Shown here piece after piece: positions 6,153 through 10,652 of a stretch of DNA of 10,652 nt. The stretch's first letter is position 1. Each line of letters begins with the position of its first letter. The stretch comes from Prevotella sp. (GTDB lineage: Bacteria > Bacteroidota > Bacteroidia > Bacteroidales > Bacteroidaceae), in the NCBI GenBank assembly GCA_017428805.1, contig JAFRQC010000119.1, positions 1-10,652 of the forward strand. The letters run 5' to 3'. The position numbers were made by a program, and so were the translations under genes. Under the pieces are notes generated by a model. That model did no database searches. It was not told the origin of the DNA and saw only the letters and a list, made by a program, of their open reading frames with translations.

Positions 6153-6189
6153 GTAATCATAAAGTTCAAAGTTCAAAGTTCAAAGTTCG
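6153..6189 (+). repeat. Variant 37-bp heptamer repeat upstream of dusB
   Basis: The head GTAATCATA (6153-6161) is followed by AAGTTCA, AAGTTCA, AAGTTCA, AAGTTCG (6162-6189) and a decayed fifth unit, AAGTTTT. The geometry of 9 + 4x7 and the A/G switch in one heptamer position match the TGTAAAC copies, while the heptamer itself is different. It lies in the divergent promoter region, 11 bp before the dusB -7 box. Confidence 0.8.
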
Positions 6190-6199
6190 AAGTTTTTAT

Positions 6200-6207
6200 T
6201 ACCTTTG
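6200..6207 (+). promoter_or_regulatory. Putative -7 box of the dusB-rubrerythrin unit
   Basis: TACCTTTG matches TAnnTTTG and lies 9 nt before the ATG at 6217, which would give a leader of only a few nucleotides. The zone where a -33 box should be is occupied by the end of the heptamer array and shows no TTTG. Confidence 0.5.
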
Positions 6208-6216
6208 TGCTCAGAA

Positions 6217-7170
6217 ATGAAGATAGGTAACATTGATTTCGGTGAGCGTCCTGTGTTCCTCGCACCGATGGAGGACGTGACGGACATCGGCTTCCGGATG
6301 CTATGCAAGCGGTTCGGAGCGGCGATGGTCTATACCGAGTTTGTATCGGCTGAGGCGCTGATCCGTGATGTGAAATCGACCATCTCGAAACTGACCATCA
6401 GCGACGAGGAGCGCCCCGTGGGCATCCAGATCTACGGTCGCGACGTGGAGGCGATGGTGGAGGCAGCGAAGATTGTGGAGCAGGCGGGGCCAGACCTCAT
6501 CGACCTGAACTTCGGCTGTCCGGTGAAGAAGGTGGCTGGCAAGGGTGCCGGCGCCGGCATGCTGCAGAACATCCCCAAGATGCTGGAGATCACGCAGAAG
6601 GTGGTGGACGCCGTGAAGCTGCCCGTGACCGTGAAGACCCGCCTAGGCTGGAACCACGAGCAACTCATCATCACCTCCTTGGCCGAACAATTGCAGGACT
6701 GTGGCATCCAGGGGCTGACCATTCACGGACGGACCCGCTCGCAGATGTACACAGGCAATGCTGACTGGACACTCATCGGCGAGGTGAAGCGTAACCCTCG
6801 CGTACATATTCCTATTATAGGTAATGGTGACATTCACTCCCTCGACGAGGCTGATGTGGCCTTCGATACATACGGCGTCGATGCAGTGATGATAGGCCGG
6901 GCCACCTTCGGCTGTCCTTGGATATTCAGTCGCGAGAACCTCGACTTCAACGAGAAACTCGACATCCTTGAGGAACTGTTGCGCATCAACGTGGAGCGTA
7001 TCGACGAGAAGCGTGGCATCCTGCACACCCGCCGTCACCTCGCAGCCACACCCATCTTCAAGGGCATCCCCAACTTCCGCCAGACGCGCATCGCCATGCT
7101 CCGTGCCGAAACGATGCCCGACCTCCTCGCCATTCTTGAAGATGTTAGGAAAGATTTTTCCATTCACTAA
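6217..7170 (+). CDS. dusB: tRNA-dihydrouridine synthase, DusB-like
   Basis: This FMN-dependent enzyme reduces specific uridines in the tRNA D-loop to dihydrouridine using NADPH, in the cytoplasm. The ATG at 6217 gives 317 residues, and the TTG 12 bp upstream is unlikely because it overlaps the -7 box. The TIM-barrel motifs appear in order: FLAPMEDVTD at 14-23, GIQIYGRD at 69-76, DLNFGCPVKKV at 96-106 with the catalytic Cys101, VTVKTRLGW at 137-145, TIHGRTR at 168-174, GNGDI at 202-206 and GRATFGCPW at 227-235, the last two contacting FMN phosphate. The C-terminal helical domain follows from about residue 240. Rubrerythrin begins 12 bp after the stop, so the two are probably co-transcribed. 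Confidence 0.95.
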   Translation: MKIGNIDFGERPVFLAPMEDVTDIGFRMLCKRFGAAMVYTEFVSAEALIRDVKSTISKLTISDEERPVGIQIYGRDVEAMVEAAKIVEQAGPDLIDLNFGCPVKKVAGKGAGAGMLQNIPKMLEITQKVVDAVKLPVTVKTRLGWNHEQLIITSLAEQLQDCGIQGLTIHGRTRSQMYTGNADWTLIGEVKRNPRVHIPIIGNGDIHSLDEADVAFDTYGVDAVMIGRATFGCPWIFSRENLDFNEKLDILEELLRINVERIDEKRGILHTRRHLAATPIFKGIPNFRQTRIAMLRAETMPDLLAILEDVRKDFSIH

Positions 7171-7182
7171 ACAAATACGATT

Positions 7183-7725
7183 ATGAAAGAACTAAAAGGT
7201 ACCAAAACAGAGAAGAACCTGCAGGAAGCCTTTGCCGGCGAGTCGCAGGCCAGAAACAAGTACTCCTACTGGGCATCGAAGGCCAAGAAGGACGGTTATG
7301 TACAGATTGCCGCCATCTTTGAGGAGACGGCAAACAACGAGAAGGAGCACGCCAAGATGTGGTTCAAGCTCTTAGAGGGCGGTGCCATCAAGTCTACTCC
7401 TGAGAACCTCGAGGCTGCAGCCAACGGTGAGAACTTTGAGTGGACGGACATGTATGCCCGCATGGCTCAGGAGGCCCGTGAGGAGGGTTTCGACGAGATT
7501 GCCGAGAAGTTCGAGGCTGTGGGCCAGATTGAGAAGGAGCACGAGGCCCGCTATCGCAAGCTGTTGGATAACATCGAGAAGGAACGCGTGTTCTCGAAAG
7601 ACAACGACGTGATCTGGCAGTGCTCGAACTGCGGACATATCGTCATCGGCAAGAAGGCTCCCGAGGAGTGCCCCGTCTGCAACCATCCGCAGTCCTACTT
7701 CCAGGTGAAAGCCGAGAACTACTGA
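7183..7725 (+). CDS. rbr: Rubrerythrin
   Basis: This cytoplasmic diiron peroxidase detoxifies hydrogen peroxide in anaerobes, taking electrons through its own rubredoxin centre. It has 180 residues. The N-terminal ferritin-like four-helix domain has likely iron ligands Glu20, Glu53 and His56 (NEKEH), Glu97, and Glu117 and His120 (IEKEHEARY). The C-terminal rubredoxin domain has the iron-binding pairs CSNCG (Cys147, Cys150) and CPVC (Cys163, Cys166). All expected ligands are present, so it should be active. It follows dusB by 12 bp. The downstream gap to the convergent DUF4421 gene is only 20 bp, with no obvious hairpin terminator. Confidence 0.97.
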   Translation: MKELKGTKTEKNLQEAFAGESQARNKYSYWASKAKKDGYVQIAAIFEETANNEKEHAKMWFKLLEGGAIKSTPENLEAAANGENFEWTDMYARMAQEAREEGFDEIAEKFEAVGQIEKEHEARYRKLLDNIEKERVFSKDNDVIWQCSNCGHIVIGKKAPEECPVCNHPQSYFQVKAENY

Positions 7726-7745
7726 TTATTTCTATTCCAGAATTA

Positions 7746-8729
7746 TCACCTCTTACCCAGGCGCAGACCGAAGAACGTTCGGATGCGCCATTTATTGTTT
7801 TGTACAGTAAGATTTTCCTTGTCACCGATGTTTGTGAAGTTGAACACCATCGATAAGCCGAGGAACTTGTTGCCCCATTGGCGAATGACGGCTCCGCGAC
7901 CTGTGATGATGACCTCTGGGAAGTGGTAGTGAAGTGGTATGCGGTCGTCGCCGAAAGTCATTGACGTGTTGCTGTAGACGATGAACGTGGGTAGGCCGGA
8001 GATATGCAGCAGCCAGCCCTGACCTGGCACGTAATTATAGCCATAGCCTGCTCCGAGTCCGATGTTCGTCATCTTCAACTTCATCTCCTGATTCCAGTCG
8101 AGGGTGGCATGCTGTCCCATCCCTGATGCTGCCAGGAGGAAACTGCCTGCGGAGCGGCGCTGGATATAGCTCTGCGAGAAGGCGGCGGGATAGGAGAACC
8201 GGTGGCTGTTGAAGACATAGAAGGCATTCAAGTTGAGCGTCTTCACTTTCAGCATACCGTCAGGCAGTTCGATGCGTTCCATGCCCTCATGGTCGTGCCA
8301 GCCAGTGAAGTTCTGAGCATCCTGATAGATGATGTCGAAACCGAAACGACGCCCATAGCTGTTGAAGTTCAGTTCATAGTCGCGGTATTTGCCCATCAGC
8401 TTGGCTGGATTGAGTGATACACTGAGCGAGAATCCCAGATAGCTCACACCCAGACTGAGCGTAGCTTTCCTGTTGGCTACCATCTCAGACTTGAAATGCC
8501 GGCCGTTCTCGAAGCCCTCGGCCCCAATCTTCGCCCCTGACACGTTCAGCCTCGCCGTGACGGTCCACTTCGTCTGTGGCCTCGTGATATATGCGGTGTC
8601 GATGTTGCCCAGGCGGTAATATCTGGCTGCCAGAATGCTGTCAGCACGATGAAGGAGGCTCTGCGCTGACGATGGCAGAACCAAGCTGCTCATTGCCGCA
8701 AGCAACAACATGGACATCAACCGTTTCAT
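7746..8729 (-). CDS. DUF4421 family protein, probable outer-membrane beta-barrel
   Basis: The 327-residue protein starts with a typical signal peptide: MKR, a hydrophobic run, and SSAQS with likely cleavage near residue 22. After it comes DTAYITRPQTKWTV (44-57), which I recognise as the start of DUF4421. The rest is made of alternating hydrophobic and polar strands with many Gly, Tyr and Phe residues (for example FSLSVSLNPAKLMG, GLGAGYGYNY) and ends in IRTFFGLRLGKR. A barrel or barrel-like envelope protein is therefore likely. Its function is unknown. It is convergent with rubrerythrin and forms a single-gene unit. A 25-bp inverted-repeat structure lies just upstream. Confidence 0.85.
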   Translation of the reverse strand: MKRLMSMLLLAAMSSLVLPSSAQSLLHRADSILAARYYRLGNIDTAYITRPQTKWTVTARLNVSGAKIGAEGFENGRHFKSEMVANRKATLSLGVSYLGFSLSVSLNPAKLMGKYRDYELNFNSYGRRFGFDIIYQDAQNFTGWHDHEGMERIELPDGMLKVKTLNLNAFYVFNSHRFSYPAAFSQSYIQRRSAGSFLLAASGMGQHATLDWNQEMKLKMTNIGLGAGYGYNYVPGQGWLLHISGLPTFIVYSNTSMTFGDDRIPLHYHFPEVIITGRGAVIRQWGNKFLGLSMVFNFTNIGDKENLTVQNNKWRIRTFFGLRLGKR

Positions 8730-8754
8730 TTATCTTCTTTTATAATAATGCGTA

Positions 8755-8779
8755 TCCGAAAACGTTGTCTGCTTTCGGA
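8755..8779. repeat. Inverted repeat upstream of the DUF4421 gene
   Basis: TCCGAAA (8755-8761) and TTTCGGA (8773-8779) are perfect 7-bp arms around an 11-bp loop, 26 bp before the DUF4421 ATG. There is no U-tract on either strand, so a terminator is less likely than a leader hairpin or a protein-binding site. Confidence 0.5.
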
Positions 8780-8835
8780 CATATATTTAACTGATTTATG
8801 AAGAGTTGTATGGGCAAGCTTTATTTGGAATTGGA

Positions 8836-9132
8836 TTACGCAAATAACTCCCCCCTGTGCATTGCTGAACGCGACACGAAGGACTTCCCGCAATCCTTGC
8901 AACAGAATTTCTGGATACCATCCTTGCGTCTTCCGTTTCGCACCACCTTCTCACTTCCGCACATGGGACATACCCTGCCGTTACTGAAGCGCTGTTCTTC
9001 AATATAGACATCGATACTATCCTCTGGTCTTTGGAGGCTTGCGAGTCTGCTTACAAATTCATTATACTCTGATGTGGTGAGCATCTTTATTGCTTCTATA
9101 AGCTGGTTTACCGATAGTTTGCTGTCGTCCAT
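8836..9132 (-). pseudogene. IS1595-family transposase, N-terminal zinc-ribbon fragment
   Basis: The 98-residue product starts at the ATG 9130-9132, chosen because a TAnnTTTG box (9159-9166) lies just upstream and inside the longer frame that runs to 9183. Residues 1-34 (MDDSKLSVNQLIEAIKML...) and the zinc ribbon CPMC...CKDC (Cys55, Cys58, Cys78, Cys81) with CGKSF match the N-terminus of IS1595-type transposases from Bacteroidales. After GKSFVSRS the sequence leaves the family and ends 10 residues later. The usual catalytic domain of about 200 residues is missing in every frame. It is most likely a decayed transposase, although an expressed DNA-binding fragment that interferes with full copies elsewhere is possible. 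Confidence 0.75.
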
Positions 9133-9158
9133 ATACTCTTGCGTTGCGTCTTGAGCTG

Positions 9159-9166
9159 CAAAGGTA
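9159..9166 (-). promoter_or_regulatory. Putative -7 box of the transposase fragment
   Basis: The minus strand reads TACCTTTG followed by CAGC, matching TAnnTTTG, 26 nt upstream of the chosen ATG. It supports the later start codon and implies the remnant can still be transcribed. Confidence 0.55.
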
Positions 9167-9192
9167 CGGCTTTCATACGACAATCAGTTAAA

Positions 9193-9483
9193 AAGGGACC
9201 AAAAATCAGTCATATACTACAACACAGCCTTTCCGTTTGGTTGATTTCCATCTGCCTGACCTGCATCATCGCCCACGACAATGCCAAGCTGCATACCATC
9301 CAAAAGAAGTATGTGCTGCTGCGCGAATTTGCAAGGCAAAACAAGGAATGGGCTGACAAGGCAGACCTTATCGAATACCTTTATACCGACGAAGCGGAGC
9401 ATCAGGAAGAGATACAGAGGCTTTGGGAGAACAGACACAAGCGATTGGAACGCAGAGAAACGAAATCTATAGGTCACCCTTAG
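9193..9483 (+). pseudogene. Orphan open frame without a usable start, probable 5'-truncated gene
   Basis: The plus-strand frame stays open from inside the IS remnant to a TAG at 9481-9483. The part right of the remnant encodes a hydrophobic stretch (SVWLISICLTCIIAH) followed by a charged, helix-rich tail with many Glu, Lys and Arg residues. There is no ATG or GTG in frame, only TTG codons at 9139, 9151 and 9241. The frame begins at the IS border, which suggests the upstream part was lost when the element inserted. I do not recognise the family. A small membrane protein starting at TTG 9241 is the alternative. Confidence 0.35.
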
Positions 9484-9524
9484 ATTATATCAAACCATTT
9501 CGTTAAGCTGCATTCGTAATTTAC

Positions 9525-9557
9525 AAAAAATTCCCCGCTGCCGCGAAGCAAACGGGG
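9525..9557 (-). terminator. Rho-independent terminator of the lipoprotein gene
   Basis: On the minus strand the arms CCCCG (9557-9553) and CGGGG (9537-9533) enclose a partly paired loop containing GC...GC, followed by AATTTTTTG, a six-T run at 9530-9525. It lies about 55 nt after the stop of the lipoprotein gene. The rest of the gap 9484-9612 shows nothing else I can name. Confidence 0.7.
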
Positions 9558-9612
9558 AGGCACGCTCATAGGAACAGGCGTGATTTGTTCTTTCTTTATG
9601 AGTCCGTTTATT

Positions 9613-10443
9613 TTACTTCTTCTTGATCGTAAACTCCACCTTTTGTATTCCGCGCTTATAAACATTGCAGAGGATGAGGGCGTAGTGCAGCGTTTCGCCT
9701 TGCTTCATCGATTGCTGGACGTGGGCCATCTCGCTTTCTGTAAGTATGTTCTTGAAGAGGATTGCAGAACGATTGCTCGGCACAAGGCGTATCTCATCGG
9801 TAAGCGGTGAAAGGACGTAGGCGTAGGTTGCTTGATAACGGGCACCCGCCTGCCATAGCGGATGGCTCTTGTCGAGAATGTTCTCCAGATAGATTCGCGC
9901 ATCCTTGTCAAATTCGGGTGTCGGCGTGCCGTCGGCGTATGTCACCTTGCCATCGGCATCTACCAGATATTCACCACCTTTGGCTATGGCATACTTCTCT
10001 ACCGGGCACTGCTGCTCATACTCGATGTCGGCTTCCGTCTTTACCTCCTTCTCCACAGGCTCTGCAACGTTTTCCACTTTCTTGTCGGCGAGGATGCGCA
10101 CCAGTTCGTAGGTACGGTTGCTGGCATCCTGTGGTGGATTGGCCAAAATAGTCCGCTTCACGCGCAGCACGTATTCGTGACCTCTTTCGTAAGTGAAACC
10201 TTTGACAGCACTGAAATACAGGTTCTGCCATTGTCCCGGTTCGTCTTCCGTCATCACTTGCATACACTCAATGGGATGCTCTCCCATACTGTCGAAGAGG
10301 TTATACATAACGCCCGGTTCAGCGGAAACATTCATGATAATTTCCTTGGTTATGTCTTTGTCATCATCGTCGCTGCTGCAAGAGACGAGGGAGAAAGCAG
10401 CAAGTGTCGCTAAGGCGAGTCTCCAGATTTTCATTGTTTTCAT
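9613..10443 (-). CDS. Surface-type lipoprotein with a DUF4377 domain
   Basis: The 276-residue precursor has a lipoprotein signal peptide ending in the lipobox LVSC, with Cys22 as the lipidation site. SSDDDDKD follows directly and resembles the acidic export signal that sends Bacteroidetes lipoproteins to the cell surface. Residues about 33-118 fit DUF4377: ECMQV at 59-63, W72, GFTYERGHEYVLRVK at 82-96, and NPPQDAS then TYELV. After an acidic linker (119-145) a second region of about 130 residues has no family I recognise. The function is unknown. The ATG at 10441-10443 and a second at 10432-10434 both give a good signal peptide. It is transcribed alone and ends at a terminator. Confidence 0.8.
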   Translation of the reverse strand: MKTMKIWRLALATLAAFSLVSCSSDDDDKDITKEIIMNVSAEPGVMYNLFDSMGEHPIECMQVMTEDEPGQWQNLYFSAVKGFTYERGHEYVLRVKRTILANPPQDASNRTYELVRILADKKVENVAEPVEKEVKTEADIEYEQQCPVEKYAIAKGGEYLVDADGKVTYADGTPTPEFDKDARIYLENILDKSHPLWQAGARYQATYAYVLSPLTDEIRLVPSNRSAILFKNILTESEMAHVQQSMKQGETLHYALILCNVYKRGIQKVEFTIKKK

Positions 10444-10470
10444 TTCTGTTATAATTTTGATGTTAATGTT

Positions 10471-10650
10471 CTACTTGATTAAACGTCGAAAAATGGAAAT
10501 CTTGCACCGTCGGGCGTTAAACTTTCCTAATCGGACAAAGAAATGGCGTGAAACTGATTCCGCATCGGTTTCTGAGGCATCGCCAAACGCCTTACGCCCA
10601 GATACAAGTATCAGCTCACGCCATCTTGCGTGAGCATCAACTTCTATCAT
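10471..10650 (-). CDS. Small open frame at the window edge, hypothetical or repeat-derived
   Basis: A minus-strand frame runs from an ATG at 10648-10650 to TAG at 10471-10473 (59 residues, beginning MIEVDAHARWRELILVSGRK). It may continue beyond the window, because the frame is not closed before the ATG. The tail is strongly basic (RLGKFNARRCKISIFRRLIK). I cannot name a family. The same DNA is full of inverted repeats, so the frame may be an accident of a repeated element rather than a gene. The remaining bases 10444-10470 are AT-rich and are the likely leader of the lipoprotein gene. No TAnnTTTG box was found there. Confidence 0.25.
   Translation of the reverse strand: MIEVDAHARWRELILVSGRKAFGDASETDAESVSRHFFVRLGKFNARRCKISIFRRLIK
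10551..10635. repeat. Cluster of three consecutive inverted repeats
   Basis: Three foldable units follow each other: AAACTGAT/ATCGGTTT (10551-10558 and 10564-10571, one G-T wobble), GATAC-AA-GTATC (10601-10612), and GCTCACGC/GCGTGAGC (10614-10621 and 10628-10635, 8 bp perfect, 6-base loop). There is no T-tract after the last arm on either strand. Confidence 0.55.
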
Positions 10651-10652
10651 CC

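Larger units (their letters stand above)
8786..9192 (-). mobile_element. Truncated IS1595-type insertion sequence remnant
   Basis: A 407-bp segment is bounded by a perfect 10-bp inverted repeat: TTTAACTGAT at 8786-8795 and ATCAGTTAAA at 9183-9192. Inside are one promoter and one short gene with the transposase zinc ribbon only. The DDE-type catalytic domain is absent, so the copy cannot move itself. No 8-bp target duplication is evident at these borders, so the exact ends are tentative. Confidence 0.55.

Noticed and set aside
6643..7167. 174-codon minus-strand open frame opposite dusB
   Set aside because: It is a shadow of the GC-rich dusB coding sequence with no recognisable motif and no promoter.
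10193..10633. 146-codon plus-strand open frame across the lipoprotein start
   Set aside because: Most of it is antisense to the lipoprotein gene, and it has no motif or promoter.

Overview
The window looks like chromosomal DNA from a Bacteroidales bacterium, most likely Prevotella or a close relative. The reasons are a long-form signal peptidase I, Bacteroidetes-restricted families (DUF2851, DUF4421, DUF4377, a WbqC-like protein), an SCSSDDDD lipoprotein export signal, and several Bacteroidetes-type -7 promoter boxes (TAnnTTTG, often followed by CAGC). All family names come from recognising motifs by eye. No database search was run.

Layout. Bases 1-195 are the end of a plus-strand S41-type protease gene. 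It converges on a long minus-strand gene string, read from right to left: DUF2851 protein (6069-4774), a 492-bp insert carrying an S23/IVS-type four-helix-bundle gene (4767-4276), dprA (4269-3145), dapB (3055-2342), lepB (2338-908) and a WbqC-family gene (787-161). On the plus strand, dusB (6217-7170) and rubrerythrin (7183-7725) form a short unit divergent from DUF2851. Rubrerythrin converges on a minus-strand DUF4421 outer-membrane-type protein (8729-7746). The right end looks like accessory DNA: an IS1595-type remnant (about 8786-9192) that retains only the transposase zinc ribbon, an orphan open frame that lacks a proper start (9193-9483), a surface lipoprotein with a DUF4377 domain (10443-9613) and its terminator, and a hairpin-rich stretch at the edge.

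Most interesting system. Six copies of a 37-bp module are scattered through the window. Each has a 9-base head, GTAATCATC or a near match, followed by four heptamers, TGTAAAC or CGTAAAC. Two copies form a perfect 37/37 terminal inverted repeat around the four-helix-bundle gene. Two more form an imperfect inverted pair between lepB and the WbqC gene, enclosing only 38 bp and bordered by a TATTT direct repeat. Removing that insert in silico leaves lepB-TAG-AAT-ATG, a 3-nt spacing identical to that between dapB and lepB. One solo copy lies in frame inside the WbqC-family gene. A sixth copy, in front of dusB, keeps the head and the 9+4x7 geometry but uses a different heptamer (AAGTTCA). I infer a small mobile or formerly mobile element family linked to an S23-type four-helix-bundle protein, with a full copy, a deletion derivative and solo ends. 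Published 23S rRNA intervening sequences carry the same protein family and also have complementary ends, but this one lies between protein genes.

The remaining genes are housekeeping: lysine/diaminopimelate synthesis (dapB), protein export (lepB), DNA uptake and recombination (dprA), tRNA modification (dusB) and peroxide defence (rubrerythrin).
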